From Flavobacterium pectinovorum (GTDB lineage: Bacteria; Bacteroidota; Bacteroidia; Flavobacteriales; Flavobacteriaceae): a DNA stretch of 64,000 nucleotides. A model generated the notes under the pieces. That model had not been told where the DNA came from. It saw only the letters and a program-made list of their open reading frames with translations, and did no database searches. Position numbers and translations under genes: made by a program. The stretch spans positions 124,001 to 188,000 of the forward strand of contig NZ_FRBX01000005.1 in NCBI RefSeq assembly GCF_900142715.1, given 5' to 3'. Below are positions 1 through 8,168 of the stretch, one piece after another. The stretch's first letter is position 1. Each line of letters begins with the position of its first letter.

Positions 1-22
1 CCCGAAATCCTTTAACAATGTT

Positions 23-1285
23 TTAATTGGTGATATTGATAGAGTTAGCATTCCCCTTTCCGATAACTCTTTCATATCGATCAGAACTTTGCTTATAATA
101 TACCAATATTGTGTATTCATTTTCGGTTTGATAGAAGTTGCCATCAATAGCATTTTCGTAATCAACAATGCCTTTTTTATCGGCGATTTTATATTGAAAA
201 TTGGTAAAACCCTGTTTGATCATAATTGCTTTTTCAAAAACACCCTTATCCTGGTTGTAATCCATTTTATTTTCTGCCGATAAGCTGTAATTATTAAACA
301 TTCCGGTAACATAAATGTCCTTATTATTTGATCTGAATGTTGGTGCAGAAAGTGTAAAATAAACCCAGGCATAATCGGCTTCAATTTCGTTGTTAGAACC
401 GTTTATATTCTTAACAACAAAATTACCGTTTACATCTTCATAATTAGTATAAATTTGGTTACCCCTTGCTGCATTGGTATATAAATAAGAGTTATAAATA
501 TCATTATTAGATCCTACTTTCCCTACATTATTATTAGCGGCCCGAATGTCTTTATTTTCAAAATATAAAAATTCATTTCCGCCCCAAAACAAAGTTTCCT
601 GTCCATATTTATAAACCAATTGATTACCAATTGTATATTGAGGAGGAATGTTTTTAATTGCTGTGTTAAAATCCCCATTTTGCAGCAAAACCACTCTCAC
701 ATTTTGCAAAGGCGTTTGAAAAGCAATATCATTAGAAAGTATCGTAAATTCAAGATTTTGCATATAGTTTATATTGCTGAGGTTTCGGCTTCTTTTTACC
801 TGTGCAGCAACGGTCGAATGCTCTTCATATAAAATAAATTTTCTCGAGAAAACCACTTCCTTATCTTCGTTCAGAATTTTTAAGATATAATTCCCTGAAA
901 GTCGTAATTGGGTTGTAAACTGATTGGGAAAAGCAAGCCGGTAATGTGAATAAACCTGAAGCGTGTTAAAAGAATTTACATAATCTGTAATTCTTTGATT
1001 ATCAAAACCACGAATAAAATCTGTTTTAGGAATATCGGTTGGTTTCCAGTTGTAATCGCAATGCGTAATATCAAAATAATAATTGGCTTCGTTGCCAAAT
1101 AAATCATCAAATTGCAATTCAAACGTGGAGCCTAATTCAAATATTGGCACAACATTATTTCCGTTTTGAACAAACGAAACTGTTTTTATATTATAAGGAG
1201 GAATTACTTCTGTTTGTACTTCCTGCGCTGTCGCGAAAGTAAAAATGAAAAACAAAAGAAAGTTCTGAAACAAAAATTTTGACAT
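23..1285 (-). CDS. Type IX secretion system plug-domain protein (DUF5103 family)
   Basis: This 420-residue exported protein starts with a clear signal peptide (basic start, hydrophobic FLLFFIFTFATA, then Q). The body is beta-rich: an N-terminal domain with the DITHCDYNW segment and a C-terminal carbohydrate-binding-like sandwich with the VTGMFNNY segment. I recognise this arrangement as the DUF5103 family, now named T9SS plug-domain protein; members are thought to close the outer-membrane SprA translocon channel when it is not carrying a substrate. It lies 80 bp downstream of the SNF2 helicase gene on the same strand and has no other T9SS gene beside it. On its strand a TATATTTA sequence lies about 35 bp upstream of the start and may be its -7 element. 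The family call is from memory of conserved segments. Confidence 0.8.
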   Translation of the reverse strand: MSKFLFQNFLLFFIFTFATAQEVQTEVIPPYNIKTVSFVQNGNNVVPIFELGSTFELQFDDLFGNEANYYFDITHCDYNWKPTDIPKTDFIRGFDNQRITDYVNSFNTLQVYSHYRLAFPNQFTTQLRLSGNYILKILNEDKEVVFSRKFILYEEHSTVAAQVKRSRNLSNINYMQNLEFTILSNDIAFQTPLQNVRVVLLQNGDFNTAIKNIPPQYTIGNQLVYKYGQETLFWGGNEFLYFENKDIRAANNNVGKVGSNNDIYNSYLYTNAARGNQIYTNYEDVNGNFVVKNINGSNNEIEADYAWVYFTLSAPTFRSNNKDIYVTGMFNNYSLSAENKMDYNQDKGVFEKAIMIKQGFTNFQYKIADKKGIVDYENAIDGNFYQTENEYTILVYYKQSSDRYERVIGKGNANSINITN

Positions 1286-1365
1286 CTTATTGCGTTGTAA
1301 GATTGTAAATATAACAATTTATATAACGAAAAATAGTACGTTTTATTGGTTTTAAAAACAATTTA

Positions 1366-4272
1366 TTAAGAACCCAAAATGTAATCCAGATTAACTTCGA
1401 TTTCATCGTTAACAAAACTTTCTTCTAAAAGGGAATCCGATAACAGCTTTTTGTTTTCCTGCAATTTGATTATTTTTTCTTCTACCGTATTTTTTGAAAT
1501 GAAGCGAATAACATTCACCTTATTTAATTGTCCAATTCGGTGTGCCCGCCCAACTCCTTGTTTTTCAGCAAAAGGATTCCACCACGGATCAAGAAATAAA
1601 ACATAAGAAGCTTTGGTAATATTTAAACCAACGCCGCCCGCTTTAAGCGAAATAAAAAACAATAGAGGTTCGTCTTTTTCCTGAAAAAGTTTTACTTGCT
1701 GTTCTCTTTTACTTGCCGGAGTTTCACCTGTAATTTCACAGAATGTTATTTTATTTTCTTTACACCAAGTCGTGTAAAAATTCAAATTAGTAACAAACGA
1801 ACTAAAAATGATCGTTTTTTGTTTCTCTTTTACTAAAGTTTCGAGATAATTAGTAACCGCAATATATTTTCCGGAATCAATTTCAGATTCCTGATCAACC
1901 ATTTTGGGATGATTACTCAACTGTCTTAACTTCATTAACGTATTGATAATGCTAATTTTGTCTGGACTTGATCCGTCTGTTTTTAATAAAAAATTACGGG
2001 CTTTAGATTTTTCCTGCTCGTATAATTTTTCCTGTTCGGGATCCATGTCACAGTAATAAATTTGCTCTGTTAATTCGGGTAAGTCTTTTAAAACCTGTTC
2101 TTTGGTTCTTCTTAATATGTAAGGCTGAATCAGGTTTTTTAATTCAGATAAACTGTTTTCGTCTTGCTTTTTCTCAATCGGAATTTTAAAATTTTCAGCA
2201 AAAAAATTATAAGTACCCAAAATTTCAGGGTTTATAAACTCCATTTGCGACCATAAATCGTCAAGCGAATTTTCGATTGGAGTACCACTCAATGCAATTT
2301 TATTATACGTCTTTATTTTATTAATCGCTTTAAAAATTTTAGAATTCTTGTTTTTAATGTATTGACTTTCGTCTAAAATTAAATAGCGAAAATTATATTT
2401 TTCTAAAATTGAAATATCGCGATGCACAATGCTGTAACTCGTAAAAATTAAATCACAAGAATCTAATCTGCTTGCTAATAATTTCCTGTCATTACCCACA
2501 TATTGCATTTTTGAAAAGTGCGGCGTAAATTTTGCTGCTTCATTGTACCAGTTAAAAACCAATGAAGAAGGTAAAACAATCAGGGTTTTTAGTGGTTCTC
2601 TTTGTATAGTGGTTTCATTTTGAAATAAATCAAAATTCGTGGTTTTTGTTGTAAAACCTAATTGTTCCTGTACGGCCACGAGAACAGCCAAGGTTTGTAA
2701 AGTTTTACCAAGTCCCATATCATCAGCCAGACAAGCGCCCAAATTCGAGTTAAAATGACCCAAAAGCCATTTTACACCATCAATTTGATAAGGTCTTAAA
2801 GTGGCTTTTAGCAAATCAGAAGCAACATATTCAGCTTCGTAAATTGGTTCTGCATCATTTTTGATTTCCGGTATCGCATCCAAAGCGGTAAAATTACTTT
2901 TACGCAACAGAAGACTTCCGTCTTCTGTTTTTGCCAGCTTTGCAAGCGAACTATATTTACTGAACCATTCTAAGGGAATCAAAAAATAGTTTCCATCAAG
3001 CAATAAAAAGAGTCTTTCTTTACTTTTTATATTAGGAATTATTTCACTGAAGTTAATCGTATAAGTTCCAACTGTAATGATTATTTTAATGTCAAACCAA
3101 TCTCCGGTTGTTTCTTTTGAAGCTGAAACTGTATGGTTTCCTGTAATGATTTCTTTGCTTTCGAGTTTTAAATTCTGGATTGTAAATCCTAGATTTTCAA
3201 GCTCTTCTTTACGATCAATAATAAATTGAATATTGGTGTAAGGATCGCTAATTTCTGTTTCAGAATTCAATCCCAATAATTCGTTTTTGATTTTTGTTAA
3301 ACCAATTTCAACTAATTTATTTGTATATAAAATCTCATCAGCACTTCGTTTAAACTGAATTATTTTAGGTTCATTTATAATGCTGAAATCAACAAACGAA
3401 TGTGTTTTCTTCGTTTTGCCTGAATCAAATGAATAACCATTATAATCAAAAAATAAATTGAGATAATAACAGTTTTTGAAGAAATCGTAAACAGGCTGAA
3501 TCGTGCATGAAATAATGGTATCACGAAGTTCAATTTCAAAACCGGTTGCCTGAATATCAATTTTTTTAGCAATTTCTGGAATGAAATTCTTAAAGTAATT
3601 GTCAACTAATTTTGATGGTATTTCGATTGATTTTTTGGTTAAAAAAGGCGAAAGTTTTTTAGAATTGAGATCTTTTAACTGTCCTAATTTCTTATCTATA
3701 ATTAACCAGCCCGGCTCGTCTAAAAGAACATCTACGCTACTATTCATGGGTAAAAAGGTAGTTTCGTTTTCTTTTAAAGATAAACTATAAGTAATGCCGG
3801 CGTCGTGTTTGTCAAATTGAATTTGAGGCTCGAAAGAACGGGGGTCAATATTGACTCTTGAACGAAAAAAATCTTTTTCAGCGCTCATATTGATTGACAG
3901 CGGAAATTGCTCTTTTACAATTAAAGTATAAAAGCAATCCAGATTTAGTTGCAAATGCTGGCGAATCGCAAATTCAATTTTAGAGTCTTTCTGTAAATCA
4001 GCAATTGTTTTTGCCGACTTGATTTTTGCGCTAAACTTTTTGAAAATAAACTCAGGTTTTAATGATTCGCAAGCTGTCAGTATTTTTTTTGAATTAGAAT
4101 CTAAATCATCAAATATAATTCCGAAGCTTTTAAGAATTCCGGAAGTTGCTTTTTTGTCTAAATATTTAATGTCATTCGTATCTTCAACGACATAAGAAGT
4201 TGGAAGATAAGTGTTCAGGTTTTTGTCAAAACTGACGTCAAAACAAAATTGAAATGATTTTGAAGGTTTCAA
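1366..4272 (-). CDS. SNF2-family DEAD/DEAH-box helicase
   Basis: A 968-residue protein with a complete SNF2 ATPase core in its C-terminal half. Walker A is DDMGLGKTLQTL near residue 520, the DEAH-equivalent box is LILDESQYIKN near 633, the TSYS and SGTPIEN motifs follow, and motif VI is GRAHRIGQ near 910. The N-terminal half (residues 1-500) is Lys- and Ile-rich without a motif I can name; bacterial SNF2 proteins often carry a SWIM zinc finger there, but no CxCx(n)CxH pattern is visible. The likely role is ATP-dependent DNA translocation or remodelling of nucleic-acid-bound proteins, possibly transcription recycling in the manner of RapA. It stands alone, separated from the upstream methyltransferase gene by a strong hairpin. 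Confidence 0.9.
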   Translation of the reverse strand: MKPSKSFQFCFDVSFDKNLNTYLPTSYVVEDTNDIKYLDKKATSGILKSFGIIFDDLDSNSKKILTACESLKPEFIFKKFSAKIKSAKTIADLQKDSKIEFAIRQHLQLNLDCFYTLIVKEQFPLSINMSAEKDFFRSRVNIDPRSFEPQIQFDKHDAGITYSLSLKENETTFLPMNSSVDVLLDEPGWLIIDKKLGQLKDLNSKKLSPFLTKKSIEIPSKLVDNYFKNFIPEIAKKIDIQATGFEIELRDTIISCTIQPVYDFFKNCYYLNLFFDYNGYSFDSGKTKKTHSFVDFSIINEPKIIQFKRSADEILYTNKLVEIGLTKIKNELLGLNSETEISDPYTNIQFIIDRKEELENLGFTIQNLKLESKEIITGNHTVSASKETTGDWFDIKIIITVGTYTINFSEIIPNIKSKERLFLLLDGNYFLIPLEWFSKYSSLAKLAKTEDGSLLLRKSNFTALDAIPEIKNDAEPIYEAEYVASDLLKATLRPYQIDGVKWLLGHFNSNLGACLADDMGLGKTLQTLAVLVAVQEQLGFTTKTTNFDLFQNETTIQREPLKTLIVLPSSLVFNWYNEAAKFTPHFSKMQYVGNDRKLLASRLDSCDLIFTSYSIVHRDISILEKYNFRYLILDESQYIKNKNSKIFKAINKIKTYNKIALSGTPIENSLDDLWSQMEFINPEILGTYNFFAENFKIPIEKKQDENSLSELKNLIQPYILRRTKEQVLKDLPELTEQIYYCDMDPEQEKLYEQEKSKARNFLLKTDGSSPDKISIINTLMKLRQLSNHPKMVDQESEIDSGKYIAVTNYLETLVKEKQKTIIFSSFVTNLNFYTTWCKENKITFCEITGETPASKREQQVKLFQEKDEPLLFFISLKAGGVGLNITKASYVLFLDPWWNPFAEKQGVGRAHRIGQLNKVNVIRFISKNTVEEKIIKLQENKKLLSDSLLEESFVNDEIEVNLDYILGS

Positions 4273-4307
4273 AATTAGGGTTGGGTTGTATTAGGGTTTG
4301 AGCTAAA

Positions 4308-4352
4308 ATTTAAAAAGTTTTCAAATATTGCTATTTTGAAAACTTTTTAAAT
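4308..4352 (-). terminator. Hairpin terminator downstream of the methyltransferase gene
   Basis: Two 18-bp perfectly complementary arms (4308-4325 and 4335-4352) flank a 9-nt loop. On the minus strand the hairpin ends in a T-rich tract, so it should end transcription from the methyltransferase gene before the SNF2 gene. The stem is AT-rich, so efficiency is uncertain. Confidence 0.6.
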
Positions 4353-4382
4353 GAACTATAAATCAATTATGTGGTGAAAAAT

Positions 4383-5162
4383 CTACTGTTTAATTTCCTG
4401 TTTGAAACAAAGAGGAATAATTTCTCCTTTTGCCAAACAATATTTTTCTACCAATTCTGGGGCAATTTTATTCGTATAATCTTCTTCGATTACGATAAAA
4501 CCGATGCTTCTTAATTTGTCGAAATAATCTCTTCCGTAAATACGAACGTGATCGTATTGTCCAAATATTTTAGCGCGTTCTTTTTGATCTGTAATCGTAT
4601 CGTCTGCAAAAGTTTTTTCTCTCGATAAATCCTGAGGAATCTGTAAAACAGCCATTCCGCCTGGTTTTAATACACGAAATAATTCCTGCATCGCTTTTGT
4701 ATCATCCGGAATATGTTCTAAAACGTGATTACACAAAATCACATCGTATTCGTTGTCTTTAAAAGGTAAATTGCAGATATCTGCTTTTACATCTGCCAAA
4801 GGCGAAAACAAATCGGTTGTGGTGTAATCAAGATTTTTTTGCTTGCGGAATAATTTATAAAAAGCTTGTTCCGGAGCAAAGTGCAATACTTTTTTTGGTG
4901 CTGTAAAAAAATCAGTCTGATCGTTTAAATACAACCAAAGCAAACGGTGTCTTTCTAATGAAAGCGTACTTGGCGAAAGCACATTGTTACGTTGTTTTCC
5001 GTATCCATAAGGTAAAAACGATTTAAAACTTTTCCCATCAATTGGGTCAGTAAATTTATCTCCTTTTAGTGATAAAGCCAAAATCGGACGGGCCACATAA
5101 CTCAAACGAATTAATAATGGGCGTGGGATTGTATTAAGTATTAGTTTAAAAAGTTTTTTCAC
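4383..5162 (-). CDS. Class I SAM-dependent methyltransferase (Methyltransf_11 type)
   Basis: This 259-residue protein contains a class I methyltransferase fold: motif I is degenerate (VLHFAPEQAF), followed by DICNLPFKDNEYDVILCNHVLEHIPDD and RVLKPGGMAVLQIPQD, the usual acidic, motif IV and post-VI segments of Methyltransf_11 enzymes. Such enzymes methylate small molecules, lipids or proteins; the substrate cannot be read here. The N-terminal 60 residues contain a basic, hydrophobic stretch (RPLLIRLSYVARPILALSL) that may bind the membrane. It sits between the SNF2 gene and the GxxExxY cassette, all on the minus strand, with hairpins on both sides, so it is probably transcribed alone. Confidence 0.8.
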   Translation of the reverse strand: MKKLFKLILNTIPRPLLIRLSYVARPILALSLKGDKFTDPIDGKSFKSFLPYGYGKQRNNVLSPSTLSLERHRLLWLYLNDQTDFFTAPKKVLHFAPEQAFYKLFRKQKNLDYTTTDLFSPLADVKADICNLPFKDNEYDVILCNHVLEHIPDDTKAMQELFRVLKPGGMAVLQIPQDLSREKTFADDTITDQKERAKIFGQYDHVRIYGRDYFDKLRSIGFIVIEEDYTNKIAPELVEKYCLAKGEIIPLCFKQEIKQ

Positions 5163-5177
5163 AGTTTAATAGATTTG

Positions 5178-5681
5178 AACACGAATTTCACAAATTAACA
5201 CGGATTAATGTTTGTGGTGAAATTTCACGAACCTTGATTTGGGTTAAAGTATTATTCTTTTATATTTAAGGCTATCCTCTCCAAAATTTACTAGTAAACC
5301 TAGTTTGTTTTTTGATGCAGCCAGATAATTTAATGTTTGTTTAATTTCGCTTGTTGACAGTGCTGCAATTGCTTTTAATTCTAAAATGATTTCATTGAAA
5401 ATCACAAAATCTGCAAAGTAATAACTCGACAGTATTATATCCTTATAAGCGATATTATATTTTAATTCTCTGTTGTAAGGGATTTCATTTCTTTGAAATT
5501 CATATTCTAATGCATCACCATACACTTTTTCACTATGTCCTTTTCCTAAAATTTTATGGACTTCCATACAAATCCCAATAATTTTATAGGACTCTTCTTT
5601 TAAATATAACTCATTCATCATCATTAATCAGTGAAATTTTCAGCAATATATTAATTCGTGCAAATTTGTGAAATTCGTGTT
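5178..5681. repeat. 31-bp inverted repeats enclosing the GxxExxY gene (possible mobile cassette)
   Basis: The left arm (5178-5208) and the reverse complement of the right arm (5651-5681) match at 28 of 31 positions, with the first 19 bases identical (AACACGAATTTCACAAATT). Together they bracket one ORF, the GxxExxY gene, in a 504-bp unit. The right arm runs into the stop codon of map (5680-5682), so the unit abuts that gene exactly. A 12-bp perfect palindrome (GTGAAATTTCAC, 5217-5228) lies just inside the left arm. Related sequences without an ORF occur at 6584-6658 and 21750-21847. No target-site duplication is evident. Confidence 0.75.
5244..5624 (-). CDS. GxxExxY protein (PD-(D/E)XK nuclease-like)
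   Basis: A 126-residue protein with the family signature G29-H-S-E32-K-V-Y35 near the N-terminus and a PD-(D/E)XK-like core, ADFVIFNEIILELKA, where D72, E82 and K84 are the candidate metal-binding and catalytic residues. The trailing segments LNYLAAS and GLLVNFG are also typical. The biochemical function of the family is unproven. It begins with three consecutive Met codons, so the start could be 5624, 5621 or 5618. It lies inside 31-bp inverted repeats, with 35 bp between its stop and the left arm and 26 bp between its start and the right arm, which suggests a small self-contained cassette rather than part of a local operon. Confidence 0.85.
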   Translation of the reverse strand: MMMNELYLKEESYKIIGICMEVHKILGKGHSEKVYGDALEYEFQRNEIPYNRELKYNIAYKDIILSSYYFADFVIFNEIILELKAIAALSTSEIKQTLNYLAASKNKLGLLVNFGEDSLKYKRIIL

Positions 5682-6498
5682 ATAATATAAGCGGCACTTG
5701 TCTAAATTCATCTTCTTCATTACTCTCAATTCCTAAAGCTTTATAGATGTATTGAAAAGTCGATAATAATTCTGGTTTTCCGTCAATTAAGGCAACGTCG
5801 TGTTCGAAATGCGCACTTGGTTTTCCATCAGCCGTTAATATAGTCCAGCCGTCTTTAAGTTGTTTGATGTTTCTTGTTCCCATATTAATCATTGGCTCAA
5901 TAGCAACGACCATTCCTTCAACGAAAAGTTTTCCGCGGCCGCGTTTTCCGTAATTTGGCATTTCCGGTTCTTCGTGCATTTTCTGTCCAACGCCGTGCCC
6001 AACTAATTCACGAACAACACCGTAACCGTGAGCTTCAGTATATTTTTGAATTGCATTTCCAACATCTTCAACGCGATTTCCTGCTTTAAATTCACGAATC
6101 CCAACATATAGAGATTCCTTAGTGATTTTCAAAAGTTTTTTAACTTCCGGAGCAACTTCTCCAATTTCAAAACTGTAAGCGTGATCACCGTGATAACCGT
6201 TTTTGAATGCACCACAATCTACAGATATAACATCACCATTTTTCAAAGGTGTATTGTTCGGAATTCCGTGTACAACCTGTGCATTCGGACTCATGCAAAG
6301 CGAATTCGGAAAATCATACAATCCCAGAAAACTAGGAACCGCACCATGATCACGAATAAATTCTTCGGCTAACTTGTCAAGATATAATGTGGTGACTCCT
6401 TCTTTAATTTCAGAAGCAATCATTCCTAATGTTTTAGATACGATCAAAGCACTTTCGCGCATTAATTCAATTTCCTCTCTACTTTTTTGGATAATCAT
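5680..6498 (-). CDS. map: Type I methionine aminopeptidase
   Basis: Removes the initiator methionine from nascent cytosolic proteins. The metal ligands are visible in order: two Asp in VDCGAFKNGYHGDHAY, His in ELVGHGVGQKMHEEPEMPNYG, Glu in VAIEPMI and Glu in HFEHDVALIDG. From the ATG at 6498 the protein is 272 residues and starts MIIQKSREEIELM, as in homologues. A longer reading from a TTG at 6522 is unlikely, because a TACTTTTG promoter element on the minus strand (6520-6527) overlaps that codon. The stop codon coincides with the end of the inverted repeat of the GxxExxY cassette. The gene appears monocistronic. Confidence 0.95.
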   Translation of the reverse strand: MIIQKSREEIELMRESALIVSKTLGMIASEIKEGVTTLYLDKLAEEFIRDHGAVPSFLGLYDFPNSLCMSPNAQVVHGIPNNTPLKNGDVISVDCGAFKNGYHGDHAYSFEIGEVAPEVKKLLKITKESLYVGIREFKAGNRVEDVGNAIQKYTEAHGYGVVRELVGHGVGQKMHEEPEMPNYGKRGRGKLFVEGMVVAIEPMINMGTRNIKQLKDGWTILTADGKPSAHFEHDVALIDGKPELLSTFQYIYKALGIESNEEDEFRQVPLIL

Positions 6499-6519
6499 AT
6501 TTTTCAGATTTTCAGTTCG

Positions 6520-6527
6520 CAAAAGTA
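6520..6527 (-). promoter_or_regulatory. -7 promoter element of map
   Basis: TACTTTTG on the minus strand matches the Bacteroidota -7 consensus TAnnTTTG. It lies about 22 bp upstream of the ATG at 6498. No clear -33 TTG is seen at the right distance. Its position argues against translation from the TTG at 6522. Confidence 0.55.
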
Positions 6528-6583
6528 CAATTTTAATATAAATTTTTGGCTAAAATTTTTTGCCTCGAATTGGTTTTTTTCGC

Positions 6584-6658
6584 CACGAATTCACGAATTT
6601 CCACGAATAACAATTTAGTAGAATTTTTAAAACCAATATAATTAGCGCTAATTAGTGA
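6584..6658. repeat. Decayed copy of the CACGAAT-type palindromic repeat
   Basis: The left part (6584-6610) repeats the CACGAATT-CAC-GAATT-CACGAAT pattern of the GxxExxY left arm, and CTAATTAGTGA at 6648-6658 resembles the right part of the repeat at 21750-21847. The two parts pair only weakly, so this looks like a degraded ORF-less copy. It lies between the divergent map and DUF445 genes. Confidence 0.4.
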
Positions 6659-6676
6659 TCCCGATAGCTATCGGGA
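6659..6676. repeat. 18-bp perfect palindrome
   Basis: TCCCGATAGCTATCGGGA is self-complementary over all 18 bases and is markedly GC-richer than its surroundings. It lies about 90 bp upstream of the DUF445 gene. It could be a protein-binding site or, more likely, a dispersed intergenic palindrome; only one copy is present in this window. Confidence 0.6.
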
Positions 6677-6764
6677 GTGGCAAACTTCCAATTTTAATCT
6701 CTTGTTCTTTTCAACTTAATATTTGACAGAAAAAACGTAAATTAGTAGTAAAAACGTTTAAATC

Positions 6765-8021
6765 ATGAAAACTCCGATAGTCCAGGAAAATATATCCAAA
6801 GAAAAAGCTTTACGAAAAATGAAAGGAAACGCTTTGGCACTTTTAGGTTTTGCGGTCCTTTTATTTATAATTGCTATTTATTTTAAGATTCCGATACTGC
6901 AGGCGTTTAGCGAAGCAGCAATGGTGGGTGGAATCGCAGATTGGTTTGCAGTTGTGGCTTTATTTCGTCATCCGATGGGAATCCCGATTTGGCATACAGC
7001 GATTATTCCAACAAAGAAAAATGAAATTGGGGAAAATCTGGGCAGTTTTGTTTCGGAGGAATTCCTGAATCGGGAAAAACTGGAAATTAAATTAGAAGAA
7101 TTCAATTTTGCGACAAAAGCTTCAGATTGGCTTTCACAAGGAGAAAATGCCAATAAAATTGCTAATTTGGTTGTTGTAAATATTATTCCGGGTGTTTTAA
7201 AAACTATAAAAGATGAAGATGTAAAACGATTAATTCAGGTTCAGTTTAAGGAAAAATTGGAAGGAATTAATTTTGGAGATTGGGTCGCTTTGGCGTTAGA
7301 ACCTTTACAAAAGGGAAACGTTAAAGATCAATTGCTAACCAATTTGATGGAAGTTATGAGCACCGAATTGGCAAATAATAAAGATTTGATTCGCAAAAAA
7401 GTAAAAGAATCAACGCCATTTTTGAGTTTTGGCTTAGCCGATAAAAGCATTTCAGAAGGAATTTTTAATGGTTTGGCCGAATTTTTAGATGAAGCCAAAA
7501 ATCCCGACAGCGCCGTGAGAATTAAAATAGATGAGTATGTTTATAATTTCCTGGATCAGGTAAAAAATTCAGAAGAAATGCGAGTGAAAATCAATAACCT
7601 AATTCTTGGTTTTGCCGGCAAAAAAGAAGTTCAGGATTATGTAAACGGAATTTGGGATGAAATAAAACTGTCTATTACTACTGATTTGGAAAAAGGGGAT
7701 CAATCTTCCATCAAAAATAGTATCTCAAATTTAATTCAGGGTTTCGGAACCGGAATAAAAGATGATCCAATAATGATCGACAAAATCAATAATTTTATCA
7801 AAATTGATTTATTATCAGTGCTTTTAAATAATAAAAAAGTGATAGGCGATTTAATTTCCTCTACTGTAAAAAGCTGGGACGGAAAGGAAGTTTCTGAAAA
7901 ATTAGAACTGGAAATCGGTAAAGATCTTCAATACATCAGAATCAACGGAACGCTGGTAGGAGGAATGATCGGACTTGTGATTTATGGCGTAGAACAGATT
8001 TATCACTTTTTTATAGTGTGA
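6765..8021 (+). CDS. DUF445 (YjiN-like) membrane protein
   Basis: A 418-residue protein with a hydrophobic segment near residues 26-46 (LALLGFAVLLFIIAIYFKIPI) followed by the conserved DUF445 block EAAMVGGIADWFAVVALFRHPMGIPIWHTAIIPTKKNEIGENLG. A long, mostly helical and charged middle region leads to a second hydrophobic segment at the extreme C-terminus (GTLVGGMIGLVIYGVEQIYHFF). This predicts an inner-membrane protein anchored at both ends. The function of the family is unknown. It is divergent from map and convergent with gpmI, so it is probably transcribed alone. Confidence 0.85.
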   Translation: MKTPIVQENISKEKALRKMKGNALALLGFAVLLFIIAIYFKIPILQAFSEAAMVGGIADWFAVVALFRHPMGIPIWHTAIIPTKKNEIGENLGSFVSEEFLNREKLEIKLEEFNFATKASDWLSQGENANKIANLVVVNIIPGVLKTIKDEDVKRLIQVQFKEKLEGINFGDWVALALEPLQKGNVKDQLLTNLMEVMSTELANNKDLIRKKVKESTPFLSFGLADKSISEGIFNGLAEFLDEAKNPDSAVRIKIDEYVYNFLDQVKNSEEMRVKINNLILGFAGKKEVQDYVNGIWDEIKLSITTDLEKGDQSSIKNSISNLIQGFGTGIKDDPIMIDKINNFIKIDLLSVLLNNKKVIGDLISSTVKSWDGKEVSEKLELEIGKDLQYIRINGTLVGGMIGLVIYGVEQIYHFFIV

Positions 8022-8024
8022 TGC

Positions 8025-8150
8025 TTTTTAAACCATATAAGTTATATAAGTAAATATAAATCAGCGTGATTTGTTTTTTTTGGAAAAATAAAACCATATA
8101 AGTATAGTAAGTTTTTTAAATGAACTTATATAACTTATATGGTTTAAAAA
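8025..8150. repeat. 27-bp perfect inverted repeat between convergent genes
   Basis: The arms 8025-8051 and 8124-8150 are perfectly complementary over 27 bp (core AAACCATATAAGTTATATAA). A third partial copy in the same orientation as the left arm begins near 8091 (AACCATATAAGTATAGTAAG). The structure lies between the 3' ends of the DUF445 gene and gpmI and could act as a bidirectional terminator, but the 72-bp loop and the extra internal copy suggest an intergenic repeat element. Confidence 0.65.
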
Positions 8151-8168
8151 TTTAACCTAAGATGTTTT

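Noticed and set aside
5178..5681. IS element
   Set aside because: No transposase is present and there is no target-site duplication; it is recorded instead as an inverted-repeat cassette.
6499..6522. Longer Map start from TTG 6522
   Set aside because: Overlaps the TACTTTTG promoter element; the ATG at 6498 gives the normal N-terminus.
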